Below, piece by piece: positions 47,454 to 57,900 of a stretch of DNA of 64,000 nucleotides. Each line of letters starts with the position of its first letter. Within the stretch, counting starts at the first letter, position 1. The translations under genes were made by a program, and so were the position numbers. The notes under the pieces are model-generated. The model had not been told where the DNA came from. It did no database searches and saw nothing but the letters and a program-made list of their open reading frames with translations. The stretch is from Jejubacter calystegiae (GTDB lineage: Bacteria > Pseudomonadota > Gammaproteobacteria > Enterobacterales > Enterobacteriaceae): positions 248,001-312,000 of the forward strand of contig NZ_CP040428.1 in the NCBI RefSeq assembly GCF_005671395.1, written 5' to 3'.

Positions 47454-47780
47454 TTAGTCCCACCAGACATCGAACAGGTCGCTCAGGCGCACCTCTTCGA
47501 GCTTGCGCGCTTCCAGCCACTGGCGGACCAGGGTGCGATGCCCTTCGGTACACTTGCCGATCTGCTGGGTGCAGATAAGCCCTTCCCAGGCCAGATAGCC
47601 GCTGCCATCATAAGCCAGACCATTCGGCTCGATGACCTCATTAATGAAGTCATCCACGGCCCGATCGACGGCCTGTTCAGAAGTGCCTTCCGGGAAGCGC
47701 CAGGCAACGGAAAAGCCCAGCTCCTGAAACTCTTCGATATGCAATTTCTTACGCAGACGACGGCTACGATTCTTCGCCAT
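47454..47780 (-). CDS. yggL: YggL family 50S ribosome-associated protein (DUF469)
   Basis: 108-aa small basic/acidic protein, same length as E. coli YggL. The N-terminus [25 protein letters not shown] is the family signature. It has been associated with the 50S ribosomal subunit and ribosome assembly. The ATG at 47780 overlaps the trmB stop by one base (TAATG), so the two genes are translationally coupled. Confidence 0.93.
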   Translation of the reverse strand: MAKNRSRRLRKKLHIEEFQELGFSVAWRFPEGTSEQAVDRAVDDFINEVIEPNGLAYDGSGYLAWEGLICTQQIGKCTEGHRTLVRQWLEARKLEEVRLSDLFDVWWD

Positions 47781-48499
47781 TATTTCACCCTCTCGAACAT
47801 TAAGTCCCATACTCCGTGGCCAAGACGATGACCACGCTGTTCAAACTTGGTTACCGGGCGCGTCTCCGGGCGCGGCACATAATCGCCAGTCGTCGACTGA
47901 TTGCGGTAGCCTTCGATGCTGGTCATGACTTCCAGCATATGCTCTGCGTAGGCTTCCCAGTCGGTCGCCATATGGAAAACGCCGCCCAGTTTCAGCTTGC
48001 GTTTTACCATTTCGGCGAAGGGGACCTGAACGATACGGCGTTTATTATGACGTGCTTTGTGCCACGGGTCAGGGAAAAAGAGTTGCACCATGTTCAGGCT
48101 GTTGTCCGGGATCATGGTTTCCAGCACTTCCACCGCATCATGACACATCACGCGCAGGTTCTTCACCCCGGCTTCGTGGGCCGAGCTCAGGCAGGCACCC
48201 ACGCCTGGCGAGTGCACCTCAATACCTAAGAAGTTCTGCTCAGGCCGGGCCTCGGCCATCGCTACCAGCGAAGCGCCCATTCCGAAGCCAATTTCCAGCG
48301 TGACCGGGCCGTCGTTACCGAACAGCGCGCCCAGGTCCAGAGGTTCGGCGCAAAACTCAACGCCCATCTCCGGCCAGTAGTGATCCAGCGCATGCTGTTG
48401 TGCTTTGGTCAGACGCCCCTGGCGGCGAACAAAGCTGCGAATACGGCGCATGGCGCGGCCGCTTTCGTCAAATTCCGGTGAGACGACGTCATTATTCAT
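47780..48499 (-). CDS. trmB: tRNA (guanine46-N7)-methyltransferase
   Basis: 239-aa SAM-dependent methyltransferase forming m7G46 in the tRNA variable loop. SAM-binding motif [12 protein letters not shown] (about residues 70-81), [18 protein letters not shown] and the C-terminal [18 protein letters not shown] are diagnostic. Same length as in E. coli. Divergent from mutY across 156 bp. Confidence 0.96.
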   Translation of the reverse strand: MNNDVVSPEFDESGRAMRRIRSFVRRQGRLTKAQQHALDHYWPEMGVEFCAEPLDLGALFGNDGPVTLEIGFGMGASLVAMAEARPEQNFLGIEVHSPGVGACLSSAHEAGVKNLRVMCHDAVEVLETMIPDNSLNMVQLFFPDPWHKARHNKRRIVQVPFAEMVKRKLKLGGVFHMATDWEAYAEHMLEVMTSIEGYRNQSTTGDYVPRPETRPVTKFEQRGHRLGHGVWDLMFERVK

Positions 48500-48655
48500 G
48501 GTGAAAACCTGGCTGTTGTTGAGAATGAAAGCAAGCGGGCATTATCCAAAGTTAATACCCGGATGCAAGCACCGGAAACTTCCGGTTTACAGGGCTTATC
48601 GCTCTGTGCTGGAATCAGCCTCCAGGTAATTCAATGTGGGATGCCGTAAAAAAAC

Positions 48656-49723
48656 ATGCAAGCCCTTCAATTTTCACGCCGGGTACTCGACTGGTATGAC
48701 AAATTTGGCCGTAAAACCCTGCCCTGGCAGCAGGAAAAAACGCCTTATAAGGTCTGGCTCTCTGAAGTGATGCTTCAGCAGACCCAGGTCGCTACGGTGA
48801 TCCCCTATTTCGAACGCTTTATGGCGCGATTCCCGACGGTAACCGCCCTGGCCCAGGCGCCGCTGGACGACGTGCTGCATCTGTGGACGGGGTTGGGCTA
48901 CTACGCCCGGGCCCGCAACCTGCATAAGGCAGCACAGCAGGTATTGGAGCGCCATGGCGGGCACTTTCCGGAAAACTTCGATGACATCAATGCGCTGCCT
49001 GGCGTAGGTCGTTCCACCGCAGGGGCCATTCTTTCCCTGTCGCTCGGCAAGCGTTACCCCATTCTCGACGGAAACGTAAAGCGCGTACTGGCGCGCTGCT
49101 ATGCCGTAAGCGGCTGGCCCGGAAAGAAAGAGGTGGAAAACCGGCTGTGGCAGATTAGCGATGAGGTTACCCCCGCCAGCGGCGTGGAACGCTTTAATCA
49201 GGCGATGATGGACCTGGGCGCCATGGTCTGTACCCGATCGCGCCCCAAATGCGATATCTGCCCGCTGAATAGCGGCTGCGTGGCGTTCGCCAACGGCACC
49301 CAGAGCAGCTACCCGGGCAAAAAACCGAAACAGACGATCCCGGAGCGTACCGGTTACTTCCTGCTGATGCAGCACGGCGATGAGGTTTTTCTGAACCAGC
49401 GCCCGCCAAGCGGCCTGTGGGGTGGACTATACTGCTTCCCGCAATTCGAAGATGAAGCTGGCCTGCGCGCCTGGCTGGCCCGCCACGGCATTGCCGATGG
49501 CGGTCTGACGCAGCTTACCGCCTTTCGCCATACCTTCAGCCACTTTCATCTGGACATCGTGCCAATGTGGCTTTCCGTGTCCTCGATGGCGGCCTGCATG
49601 GATGAGGGAGCGGCTCTTTGGTATAACTTAGCGCAGCCGCCGGGCGTGGGTCTGGCAGCTCCCGTGGAGCGTCTGTTACAGCAATTACACCGCGATCCGG
49701 TCGATGCCGCTCGCGCTGTTTAA
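48656..49723 (+). CDS. mutY: Adenine DNA glycosylase MutY
   Basis: 355-aa glycosylase removing adenine mispaired with 8-oxoguanine. Glu37 (LSEVMLQQT) and the catalytic Asp138 (PILDGNVKR) are at the E. coli positions. The helix-hairpin-helix is [12 protein letters not shown] (114-125). The 4Fe-4S ligands [17 protein letters not shown] follow the C-x6-C-x2-C-x5-C spacing. The C-terminal NUDIX-like domain recognises 8-oxoG. Ten bp of spacing to yggX suggests an operon mutY-yggX-mltC. Confidence 0.97.
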   Translation: MQALQFSRRVLDWYDKFGRKTLPWQQEKTPYKVWLSEVMLQQTQVATVIPYFERFMARFPTVTALAQAPLDDVLHLWTGLGYYARARNLHKAAQQVLERHGGHFPENFDDINALPGVGRSTAGAILSLSLGKRYPILDGNVKRVLARCYAVSGWPGKKEVENRLWQISDEVTPASGVERFNQAMMDLGAMVCTRSRPKCDICPLNSGCVAFANGTQSSYPGKKPKQTIPERTGYFLLMQHGDEVFLNQRPPSGLWGGLYCFPQFEDEAGLRAWLARHGIADGGLTQLTAFRHTFSHFHLDIVPMWLSVSSMAACMDEGAALWYNLAQPPGVGLAAPVERLLQQLHRDPVDAARAV

Positions 49724-49735
49724 AGAGGATTAATG

Positions 49736-50008
49736 ATGAGTCGCACAATTTACTGCACTTACCTGAAGCGCGATGCCGAAGGCCAGGACTTCCAGCTCTA
49801 CCCTGGCGAGCTGGGCAAGCGGATCTACAACGAGATCTCAAAAGAAGCCTGGGCCGAATGGCAGAAGAAGCAGACCATGCTGATTAACGAGAAAAAACTC
49901 AACATGATGAATCCGGAACACCGCAAGCAACTGGAACAGGAGATGGTGAACTTCCTGTTCGAGGGCAAAGACGTACACATTGAAGGCTACACGCCGCCCG
50001 AGAAATAA
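49736..50008 (+). CDS. yggX: Fe2+-trafficking protein YggX
   Basis: 90-aa protein linked to protection of iron-sulfur clusters from oxidative damage. [20 protein letters not shown]... has the conserved Cys7. The sequence closely follows E. coli YggX (91 aa). I choose the second of two tandem ATG codons (49736), which has AGGA six bases upstream and is the usual family start. Confidence 0.95.
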   Translation: MSRTIYCTYLKRDAEGQDFQLYPGELGKRIYNEISKEAWAEWQKKQTMLINEKKLNMMNPEHRKQLEQEMVNFLFEGKDVHIEGYTPPEK

Positions 50009-50056
50009 GTGAGGGCTACGGCCCTTTAGCACACTAACAACAGCACTCCCGGAACA

Positions 50057-51139
50057 ATGAAAAAACTCTTAGCGCTGGCCCTGGTGGCGCCGCTGCTGGT
50101 CTCCTGCTCTGGTAATAAGCCCAGGGAACCACTGCCCCCCGCCAAGGATACGAACGGTTTCGACATTCTGATGGGCCAGTTTGCCCATAACATTGAAAAT
50201 ATCTGGGGCTTCGACGAAGTGTTGATCGCCGGCCCCAAAGATTACGTGAAGTATACCGACGGCTTTATGACCCGCAGCCACATCAACTTTGATGAAGGGA
50301 CCATAACCGTTGAAACTATCGCCGGGACCGAGCCTGCGGCGCGCCTGAAGCAGGCTATTGTCACCACCCTGCTGATGGGCGACGATCCCGGCACGGTCGA
50401 TCTCTATTCCGACGCCGATGACATCAACATATCCAAAGAGCCATTCCTCTATGGTCAGGTGGTGGATAACACCGGCGAAGCCATTCGCTGGCAGTGGCGC
50501 GCCGATCGCTTCGCCGACTGGTTGCTGAACAATAAGCTCCAGCAGCGCCGAAGCAGCAACGGCCTGCGGATTATCTACAGCGTGACCATTAACCTGGTGC
50601 CGAACCACCTGGATAAACGCGCCCATAAATATCTGGGCATGGTACGCGAGGCTTCGCGCAAGTACGGCGTGGAAGAGTCGCTGATTCTGGCGATTATGCA
50701 GACCGAATCGAGCTTTAACCCCTATGCGGTGAGCCGTTCCGATGCCCTGGGGCTGATGCAGGTGGTGCAGCATACCGCCGGACTGGATGTGTTTCGCGCA
50801 CGAGGCAAGTGGGGTAAACCCAGCCGCAGCTATCTGCTCGATCCGGCCAGCAATATCGACACGGGTACCGCCTACCTGGCGATGCTGGGCAACGTGTATC
50901 TTTCCGGTATCGATAACCCCACTTCGCGTCGCTATGCGGTGATTACCGCCTATAACGGCGGCGCAGGCAGCGTACTGAGGGTGTTTAACAGCGATAAAAC
51001 CCGGGCCTTTAGCATCATCAACAGTATGGATCCGGGTGATGTCTATGAAACCCTGACCAACCGCCACCCGTCGGCGGAGTCGCGCCGCTATCTCTACAAG
51101 GTGAATACCGCCCAGAAGAGCTACCTGCGGGGAGGCTAA
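50057..51139 (+). CDS. mltC: Membrane-bound lytic murein transglycosylase C
   Basis: 360-aa outer-membrane lipoprotein that cleaves peptidoglycan glycan strands with formation of 1,6-anhydro ends. The lipobox is LLVSC (Cys at about residue 16). An N-terminal DUF3393 domain precedes the SLT domain, which holds the catalytic Glu in [22 protein letters not shown] and the AYNGG motif. Length is within one residue of E. coli MltC. nupG, next in E. coli, is absent. Confidence 0.96.
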   Translation: MKKLLALALVAPLLVSCSGNKPREPLPPAKDTNGFDILMGQFAHNIENIWGFDEVLIAGPKDYVKYTDGFMTRSHINFDEGTITVETIAGTEPAARLKQAIVTTLLMGDDPGTVDLYSDADDINISKEPFLYGQVVDNTGEAIRWQWRADRFADWLLNNKLQQRRSSNGLRIIYSVTINLVPNHLDKRAHKYLGMVREASRKYGVEESLILAIMQTESSFNPYAVSRSDALGLMQVVQHTAGLDVFRARGKWGKPSRSYLLDPASNIDTGTAYLAMLGNVYLSGIDNPTSRRYAVITAYNGGAGSVLRVFNSDKTRAFSIINSMDPGDVYETLTNRHPSAESRRYLYKVNTAQKSYLRGG

Positions 51140-51146
51140 ACTATCC

Positions 51147-51170
51147 GACGCCCCCGCAACCGGGGGCGTC
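51147..51170. terminator. Bidirectional hairpin between mltC and speC
   Basis: Nine-bp perfect stem gacgccccc / gggggcgtc with a 6-nt loop between two convergent stop codons. There is no clear T-tract on the plus side. Confidence 0.65.
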
Positions 51171-51174
51171 AGTT

Positions 51175-53310
51175 TCAGCCTTTCAGCACATAGCCGTACA
51201 GCCGGGTTACACCGGCGTCATCGCACTGCGGGTAAACGCCCTGTAGCTCCGGCGCAAAGCCCGGAAGCTGGTTCAGAACATCCTCCAGCGCCAGGAAATA
51301 GCGCTGCGCGGCACCGCCCCACACTTCCCCCGGTACCACGCACAGCACCCCTGGCGGATAAGGCAGCGCCCCTTCGACCGCAACCCGGCCCTGGGCCTCG
51401 CAGAGCGCCACCAGTTCGGCATTACCGCGAATAAATTCATCGTGAGCCTGCTTCGCGCCCAGTTCGACCTGCGGCAGGCTTTCCAGACGGAACATCGCCT
51501 TTTGCAGCGATTTAATGTCGTGGCGCACGTAGAGCTGATGCATCTCCTGGCATAGCTGGCGCAGGCCGTAGCCGCGATAGCGCTGCGGATACTTCTGCCA
51601 CAGACTCGGTAGCACATCCTGAAACGCCGCATCCTGCTCCAGCAGTTGTTCGAAGCGTACCAGCGCCGCCACCAGCCGCGCCATCTTTTCCGGGCTTTCC
51701 GCGGGGGTCAGCAGGAACAGGATCGAGTTGAGATCCGCTTTTTCCGGCACGATGCCGTTTTCCCGCAGGTAGTGGGCAAGGATCGCTGCCGGTACGCCGA
51801 ACTCCTGATACTCACCGCTGGCGGCGTCGATGCCCGGCGTGGTCAGCAGCAGCTTGCAGGGATCCACCCGATATTCATCGCGTCCGTAGCCGCTAAAGCC
51901 GTGCCAGCCTGCATCCGGCTCAAAACTGAAAAAGCGGCGCTCCCGGGCAATTTGCTCAGTCGGATAGTCCTGCCAGGGGCGCCCTTCCACCACATCTGGC
52001 ACAAAGGGGCGAACCATCCGGCAGCTCGCCAGGATCTGCTTACGGATTTCGATGCCCAGGGTAACGCACTGCGCCCATAGCTGACGCCCGCCCTCCCCGT
52101 CGTGGATGCGGGCGTTGACGTCCAGCGCCGCAAACAGCGGATAAAACGGACTGGTAGAGGCGTGCATCATGAAGGCGTTGTTCATGCGCTTGTAGGGGCA
52201 AAAACGCGCCTGACCGCGGATATGATCGTCTTTTTTGTGGATTTGCGAGGTCTGGGAGAAACCCGCCTGCTGCTTGTGCACCGACTGGGTCACGAAAATG
52301 CCGGGGTCGTTTTCATTAAGATCCAGCAGTAGCGGCGAGCAGTCAGAGACCAGTGGAATAAACTGCTCATAGCCCACCCAGGCGGAGTCGAACAGAATGT
52401 AGTCGCACAGTGGCCCAATGCTCTCCACCACCTTGCGGGCGTTATACAGAGTGCCGTCATAAGTGCCCAGTTGGATCACCGCCAGCCGGAATGGCCGCGG
52501 CGTATCGGCGCGCTCCGGCGCCACTTCGCGGATCCGCTCCCGTATCCAGCCTTCATCGAAGCAGTGGGAATCAATGCCGCCGATAAACCCAAAGGGGTTA
52601 CGCGCCGCTTCCAGATAGACAGGCGTAGCTCCGGCCTGTAACAGCGCGCCATGATGATTGGACTTATGGTTGTTACGATCGAACAAAACCAGATCGCCCT
52701 GGGTCAGCAGCGCATTGGTCACCACCTTATTGGCCGCCGAGGTGCCATTCAGCACAAACCAGGTTTTACTGGCGTTAAACACCCGGGCCGCGTTTTTCTG
52801 CGCCTCTTTGGCCGAACCTTCATGAATCAGCAGATCCCCAAGCCGCACGTCGGCGTTGCACATATCGGCGCGAAACAGGTTATCGCCAAAGAAGTCGTAA
52901 AAACGGCGACCGGCCGGGTGTTTTTTAAAGAATTCACCGTGCTGATGGCCCGGGCAGGCGAAGGTGCTGTTGCCCATGGCCACATACTGGCTGAGAGTAC
53001 CGAAAAACGGCGGCAGCAAAGCCTGCTCCCAGGCCAAAGCCGCTGCCTCCAGCGCCGGAAAATCCTGCTCGCCGCTTAAGTTCGCCGTAATGCCTTCCAG
53101 CAGCGTCTGCCGCGCATCGCTATACAGAAACACCGGCATACCGAAGCCGGTACGCTTAAGCAGCGCCAGAATGCCGCTGCGGCTATCGCTGAGGCTCAAC
53201 ACCACCGCCGCCACATCGGTAAAGTCGGTACTGTCCAGCGTGACTATCTCGCGCTGGCTGGCAATAAGGGGCAGCAACTCATGGCTGACGGCGATTTTTA
53301 ACGGTTTCAC
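51175..53310 (-). CDS. speC: Ornithine decarboxylase, biosynthetic
   Basis: PLP-dependent decarboxylase converting ornithine to putrescine, the first step of polyamine synthesis. The PLP lysine is in TQSVHKQQAGFSQTSQIHK. FVLNGTSAANK, LVLFDRNNHKSNHHG and LAHYLRENGIVPEK are group III decarboxylase signatures. I set the start at a GTG (53310) preceded by GGGGGA at nine bases. This gives 711 aa, exactly the E. coli length. The TTG at 53331 would add seven residues and has no ribosome site. Confidence 0.95.
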   Translation of the reverse strand: MKPLKIAVSHELLPLIASQREIVTLDSTDFTDVAAVVLSLSDSRSGILALLKRTGFGMPVFLYSDARQTLLEGITANLSGEQDFPALEAAALAWEQALLPPFFGTLSQYVAMGNSTFACPGHQHGEFFKKHPAGRRFYDFFGDNLFRADMCNADVRLGDLLIHEGSAKEAQKNAARVFNASKTWFVLNGTSAANKVVTNALLTQGDLVLFDRNNHKSNHHGALLQAGATPVYLEAARNPFGFIGGIDSHCFDEGWIRERIREVAPERADTPRPFRLAVIQLGTYDGTLYNARKVVESIGPLCDYILFDSAWVGYEQFIPLVSDCSPLLLDLNENDPGIFVTQSVHKQQAGFSQTSQIHKKDDHIRGQARFCPYKRMNNAFMMHASTSPFYPLFAALDVNARIHDGEGGRQLWAQCVTLGIEIRKQILASCRMVRPFVPDVVEGRPWQDYPTEQIARERRFFSFEPDAGWHGFSGYGRDEYRVDPCKLLLTTPGIDAASGEYQEFGVPAAILAHYLRENGIVPEKADLNSILFLLTPAESPEKMARLVAALVRFEQLLEQDAAFQDVLPSLWQKYPQRYRGYGLRQLCQEMHQLYVRHDIKSLQKAMFRLESLPQVELGAKQAHDEFIRGNAELVALCEAQGRVAVEGALPYPPGVLCVVPGEVWGGAAQRYFLALEDVLNQLPGFAPELQGVYPQCDDAGVTRLYGYVLKG

Positions 53311-53678
53311 AGATCCAGATCCCCCGGACAAAGACTAAACGGGTGCTGCGGCACAGCGCCTGAGCGGCGTGTACCCACTGCTGTCTGAAGAGTTCGGTCT
53401 GGGTTTCAGCTCCGACCGCCAGACATCAGTAAAAGCAGAGAGGCTCTGGTTTTACTGCTGTCCTGCGCTATACGTGCGATCCCCTCACCGCATAGTGAGC
53501 GATACGGCGCAGTGCGCGAAGAAAAGAGAATAGAATGTAGGCAGGTTCATGATACGGTCCCGCGTTAGCCCTGAACCAAAACGGCGCGATGGTGACAGCT
53601 TTTCGCCTGGCGCGCAACCAGTTGCCCCGCCATAGCGCACATAATTCAGTCAAACGCGCCGTAGCAATGACAAAGTCG
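53311..53678. other. Intergenic region between speC and tRNA-Phe
   Basis: 368 bp without a supported gene, holding the speC promoter region. An imperfect hairpin cagtaaaa...ttttactg (53427-53457) lies about 120 bp upstream of the speC start and could act in its 5' leader. yqgA, which is at this place in E. coli, is missing. Confidence 0.5.
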
Positions 53679-53707
53679 TTGACGCCACAAGCGCTTTACG
53701 GTTTAAT
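53679..53707 (+). promoter_or_regulatory. tRNA-Phe promoter
   Basis: A -35 TTGACG and -10 TTTAAT are separated by exactly 17 bp. A GC-rich discriminator (gcgccccg) follows, as expected for a stringently controlled stable-RNA promoter. Confidence 0.75.
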
Positions 53708-53717
53708 GCGCCCCGTT

Positions 53718-53793
53718 GCCCGGATAGCTCAGTCGGTAGAGCAGCGGATTGAAAATCCGCGTGTCCCTGGTTCGATTCCGGGTCCGGGCACCA
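53718..53793 (+). tRNA. tRNA-Phe (GAA)
   Basis: 76-nt tRNA with encoded CCA end. Acceptor stem gcccgga / tccgggc, anticodon stem gcgga / tccgc around loop ttGAAaa with GAA at 53751-53753, and T-loop ttcgatt. It differs from E. coli tRNA-Phe only by compensatory changes in the anticodon and T stems. Its 3' end serves as the attachment site of the island on its right. Confidence 0.97.
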
Positions 53794-53799
53794 CAAATT
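53774..53799 (+). repeat. attL-like end: 3' part of tRNA-Phe
   Basis: gattccgggtccgggcacca followed by caaatt is repeated in degenerate form at 60556-60578 (one G and a CA missing). This is the expected left end of an element integrated at tRNA-Phe. Confidence 0.75.
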
Positions 53800-53803
53800 A
53801 AAG

Positions 53804-53828
53804 AACCCAGCCGCCAGGCTGGGTTTTT
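53804..53828 (+). terminator. Intrinsic terminator after tRNA-Phe
   Basis: Nine-bp stem aacccagcc / ggctgggtt with a 4-nt loop ending in five T. Confidence 0.9.
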
Positions 53829-53983
53829 GCGTTTTTGGGATCCAGATTCGATTACCTGTAATAGCCCCACCCTCAATACTCAGGGACTGTCAGATAAAAA
53901 TGGCAAACTGCCACACTCTGCTTGCCTTCTCCCCACCTTCCGCCCGCAAATACAGACAAAAGATCGAGAGATTCTGTTTTGCT

Positions 53984-54205
53984 TTAGTGATATTCAGATC
54001 TGCGGTAGCGGGAAGGCCAGATTTGTTCTGGCGCAATACCCAACGCTTCGGCGATCAGCCTTTCGCCTTTGGGCCAGCGACGGGTAAGCGCGTTTGCCAG
54101 CGTGGAGGATGTCAGCCCTGATTTGCGGGAAAAGGCAGACAGTGACATTCACTGCTTTTTCAGCGCCGCGATAATGTCGGCGGAATGCCAGTCCGGTTGC
54201 ATCAT
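53984..54205 (-). pseudogene. Ner/Nlp-like phage DNA-binding protein, nonsense-mutated
   Basis: The frame reads MMQPDWHSADIIAALKKQ, a TGA at 54149-54151, then in the same frame MSLSAFSRKSGLTSSTLANA and on through RRWPKGERLIAEALG to IWPSRYRRSEYH and a TAA. The pieces together (74 codons with stops) match the Ner/Nlp (SfsB) winged-helix family of Mu-like phages, in which the first and second parts are continuous. A single base change, GGA or CGA to TGA, explains the break. The start overlaps the stop of the upstream gene (ATGATGA). A truncated protein from the internal ATG at 54148 is possible but would lack the first helix. Confidence 0.8.
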
Positions 54206-54663
54206 GCCGCCACCTCGTCGATAAACTTCACGCCGTCGGCGGTGCGCAGCCAGCGCGGGGCTTTCATTTCCGCCGCGAAGTGGTTGATCAGGTCATACAG
54301 CAGATAACTGAGCTGTTTCTCCTTTTCAGAAGAAAATCCCTGCTCCGCCAGCGTCTGCGTCAGGGCGAGGCAGTAGCTGCAAAGCTCAGTGCATTCCGGC
54401 CCAAACTCGGGGGAATTCGCCGGGAGGGTATCGACAGTCAGGCTTTCAACAAGATGGGGCGGGACGGGGTCTAACAGCGTGGGCTGGAGCAATGCCAGAG
54501 CGGCGTTGAGTCTGCCACAGAGCGCCATTTTCAGCGTGGGATCGTCGTTTTCAATCAGGGTTTCGGCGAAGTTTTCGCAGTGGCTGACAAGGACGGTAAA
54601 GTCCGTGGCGGCGTTGAAGGGAACGGCAAGTAACGGATGTGTCTGGATTGGGGTAGTAGCCAT
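54202..54663 (-). CDS. Small phage-type protein of unknown function
   Basis: 153-aa acidic, mostly helical protein (MATTPIQTHPLLAVPFNAAT...). A strong ribosome site (ccggagg) precedes the ATG. The gene sits between a c4-like RNA/leader region and a Ner-like pseudogene, overlapping the latter's start by 4 bp. This is the layout of P4/P1-related satellite or prophage control regions. I do not recognise a domain. It has no signal peptide or membrane segment. Confidence 0.7.
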   Translation of the reverse strand: MATTPIQTHPLLAVPFNAATDFTVLVSHCENFAETLIENDDPTLKMALCGRLNAALALLQPTLLDPVPPHLVESLTVDTLPANSPEFGPECTELCSYCLALTQTLAEQGFSSEKEKQLSYLLYDLINHFAAEMKAPRWLRTADGVKFIDEVAA

Positions 54664-54686
54664 AAGGCAACCTCCGGTATGTGAAT

Positions 54687-54755
54687 TTAAATTCCACCAC
54701 CGAAGAGACCAATCTTCCGGGTGGTGAACTGAACGGAGTTGGTCTTACCGGCCAT
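54687..54755 (-). CDS. 22-codon small frame in phage leader region
   Basis: Short frame MAGKTNSVQFTTRKIGLFGG... ending at 54687, just upstream of the 153-aa gene. It contains the agaccaa segment (complementary to ttggtct of the c4-like RNA). Such frames occur in the leaders of P4/P1-type immunity operons; whether it is translated is unknown. Confidence 0.4.
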   Translation of the reverse strand: MAGKTNSVQFTTRKIGLFGGGI

Positions 54756-54757
54756 AC

Positions 54758-54799
54758 CTACACCGGCGCACCTTGCGGTGCCCCCGCCCAGCCCACCAT
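54758..54799 (-). CDS. 13-aa leader peptide frame (MVGWAGAPQGAPV)
   Basis: ATG-initiated 13-codon frame overlapping the hairpin gggcaccgcaaggtgcgcc. The MVGWAG-type leader is a hallmark, from memory, of the Ash/Icd-like immunity regions of P4-like elements. Here the longer protein usually following is truncated by a TAG. Confidence 0.45.
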   Translation of the reverse strand: MVGWAGAPQGAPV

Positions 54800-54824
54800 A
54801 GAGGTATAGCCGGACGCGCGACAT

Positions 54825-54910
54825 AAAAAAGACGCTAACGCGTCATATGTCGCAGGTATGATATTCGGGAGACCAATCCCGGCACCTGAATTTGCAGGTG
54901 CCGGGCAAAG
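54825..54910 (-). ncRNA. c4/CI-type phage antisense RNA candidate
   Basis: On the minus strand a perfect 11-bp hairpin (cccggcacctg / caggtgccggg, plus 54878-54888 and 54895-54905) is followed by the single-stranded attggtctccc segment. After about 30 nt comes an intrinsic terminator gacgc-gtta-gcgtc with six T (plus 54825-54844). TTGGTCT can pair with AGACCAA about 80 nt downstream in the leader (plus 54739-54746 region), the antisense logic of P1 c4 and P4 CI RNAs. The exact 5' end is unknown. Confidence 0.55.
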
Positions 54911-54981
54911 ATACCGCTAAGGGTCGTGAACAGCAAGAATTTTCCCTTACATTCTCCCAAAATAACCTGAGCCACTAAATA

Positions 54982-57900
54982 TTATTTTGGTGGTAGTTTT
55001 TTTCTATTTCTGGCCAAACGGAATCCTTCAGGTAATGGCTTGAATTTATCTCCTTCTTTAGTCCACCGCTTAGCCCTGCTCTGGAAAGCTCTTAAAGCAT
55101 CAATGTTCAGCGTAGCCGCAACGACAAAATCATTATCTCCTCCCTTCACACGAGCAATATCACGCATAAAAGACTCTTTTGCCGGAGAACGCACACGACT
55201 GTCACCGTATTTACGGTTATTCACTAAAATAGTGTATGCGTGTACATCAAGTGCGGCTGATTCGATCAACGACGCAAAAGTTTCAAGATCTTTATTCCAG
55301 CTTAGTACCATCAGGGCATCAACAGCTCCCTGAAATCGTACTCTTGCCTTGCTATTCTGAAGTTCAGAACAAATCATTATGCCTAAATTAACGCCATGAT
55401 GAATATAAACAGGCTTACGTTGTTTCGCACTGAGCGTCGAAAATGCCCACGATTTACCATACATTGAATGTAATGCTTCATCTTCCCCGACAGCAGGTTC
55501 CAGCTTAGGTTGCCATATTTTCACCGATGCAGGATATCCCAATCGGTTATCTGACAGGACGAGTACAGCCTCACTAAGTAGCTGATGATCATTAATATGG
55601 CGATATTCCGTACCGGCAATCAGACTGATGCCAGCCGAACTTAATCGCTCAGCAATGCTATTAACCCAGCGTAGCGGCACAGAAAGTTCGGGGAATAAAA
55701 CATAATCAGGTTTAGGTGATAATTTTAGCGTTGCATTAACCAATTCGGATATACGCTGATATCGACTGCGTGATAGTTCTGATTTATTACAAGCCATTTT
55801 TGCCCAATCATCTTCATCGGTTCTGATATTGGTTAATGCCACAACAATTTTACGTTTTTTATCAGTGCCAATGTGGAGAAATTTCCGTGTTCGTGACGTT
55901 GTCGTTGCATCTTCCATATCCTGTTCTGTTGCAAGCAACGTTGGCTTTATCCACACTCCACGCAATGCTTGTGTATATTTAGCCCAGATAACGGAAGGCC
56001 GATCATCCAGCATTTTACCATCTGCGGTGGGTAACCCGACACATTCAGGCGCCAGTTCGGATATTTCAGCAGGCGTTAAAGGTCGCGTTGGGAAAACATA
56101 CGGCAAGTAGCTCTCATTCTTGCGATCCCCTTTTTCCACTTTTTCAAGACGAGTGTTTCTGGTTGACTTCAGAAACGCTTTAAGAATGTCGATATCAATC
56201 AGCGATGCAGCATTTATTGATTTCAGAATTTTACTTTCCTTCTTACCATCACGCTGGCCTACGAGTTTTCCTGCTGACTGGCTTTGTAAGATTTTCTTAT
56301 AAGGCTCTTTCGCTAGATCCGCCAGTGCAACTGACTGCGCCTTTTTATTAAAATCAGCAAAATCAAATCGTAAATTAGTTAATTCTTTAAATTGTACAAG
56401 GCTGTCGATCATCTGAGAAAGAAAGATACCTGATAAATGCTTTTCTTTTTTAGAGCGCTGACCAAGAAATAATTTATCAGGAGAATAAAAACGGGTTGCC
56501 GCATCAACAAATAACCAAGTCAGGGTACCTTTTGTGGAATGCCAGAGATTCTTTATTGCTTTGGTTTCACAACCATTGATCGTTATTTTTTCACCTGATT
56601 TGATAACTGAAGCCAGTCTATCTACTGAATGGTAGGCTTTAAGTACGATTTTTTCGACATGCTGCCATTCGTTCATACTGATAGCAAAACCAAGTAATCT
56701 GGGCAAATAGCTGAAATGTGCAAACAAGTTATCCGCCCGGAGAATATGGTTGTATGCAAACTGATAAAACTCTTCTCGTTGTTCTTTCCATTCACCGGGA
56801 GGCAGATCTCGCGCCAAGGTTTCAACATGACGCAATTGCAGAGACCATCCTAAGCGGCGGATAGTTAATCCATCCGCCCGACGCAACGTATCAGCATTTT
56901 CACCTACGCTACCGGCAGCAGAAAGAACTTTCGCGGCAGTAGAATCTTCCAGTTGATCCGGCGACGGCATCAGTCGGTGTTCACTGGAAAGTTCATAGAT
57001 CTCTTTTTCGATGCTGTCCAAGAGGTCAATCCCGGCTCCTCCCTGAAGAATAAAAAGCTTTTGCTTATCAGACTGAAGTTGAATGGTTGTCTTAGCCTGA
57101 AACTTCTCACCTTGCTCTATTTGCCATACCTGCTCTTTATCTGGCACAGGTTTAATACAGTCTTTACCAAGCCGTTCCTGCAATAACGCCATAAATTCAC
57201 GATTATTGGTAATTGCTCCAGTATCTCGTATCACCAGAAACATATCATCGACATAACGTCCGTAGTGAACCGGAGATAGCTTCTCAAGAATTAGTTGATC
57301 CCAGCGATGCAATAAAATATTCGATATGATTCGGCTAGCCGTTAGACCAATTACCAGACCACCAGTTATTACCACTTTTTTATTTGCAATCTGTTTTCCG
57401 AATTCTGATGCGCCATCAGACCAACGCTTTAATAATTTCGCTAACTGTAGATTGAATTCTTTTTCTTCATTAGTGAGTTTTACACTCAACGCAACATGGA
57501 GATCTTCAGAAATTATCGCCAGCGGATCAATAAAATGATAATAACCCTTTAAATCTAATGAGGCTGCAATAACATCACGATCTTTGTCTAATTCGTCACG
57601 TATGGCCTTTAAACCATCGCCACGCCATTTCTGATAGGGATGAAAGTAAGGTGAGAATGAACCAATTGCACTAATATGAAAGGGTTTATCCTGCTCATCG
57701 CTCAATATTTCTTCATTACGAATACGTTTTATACGAGCTCCATAGCAACAATTTTTCAGACCAGCATCAAATTGATGCCCTACCATATTAATCCATAAAG
57801 CAGAAATAATATGTGTATTCACTGGAAAATCGCCAATGATACGAAACTCAGGCGTCAGTTCGAAGTTATCAAATAAATGATCGGCAGCTCGAACAGGATT

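Noticed and set aside
53340..53678. yqgA or a small gene between speC and tRNA-Phe
   Set aside because: Frames there are short, lack ribosome sites and show no resemblance to YqgA.
54149..54151. TGA in the Ner-like gene as a selenocysteine or programmed readthrough codon
   Set aside because: No SECIS-like hairpin follows, the family has no selenocysteine, and the neighbouring phage region is visibly decayed.
54825..54910. Retron msr-msd RNA for the adjacent RT
   Set aside because: The RT is of the nitrilase-fused UG1 class, not a retron RT. The RNA lies downstream rather than upstream of the gene and has the c4-type hairpin-terminator layout with a complementary phage leader.
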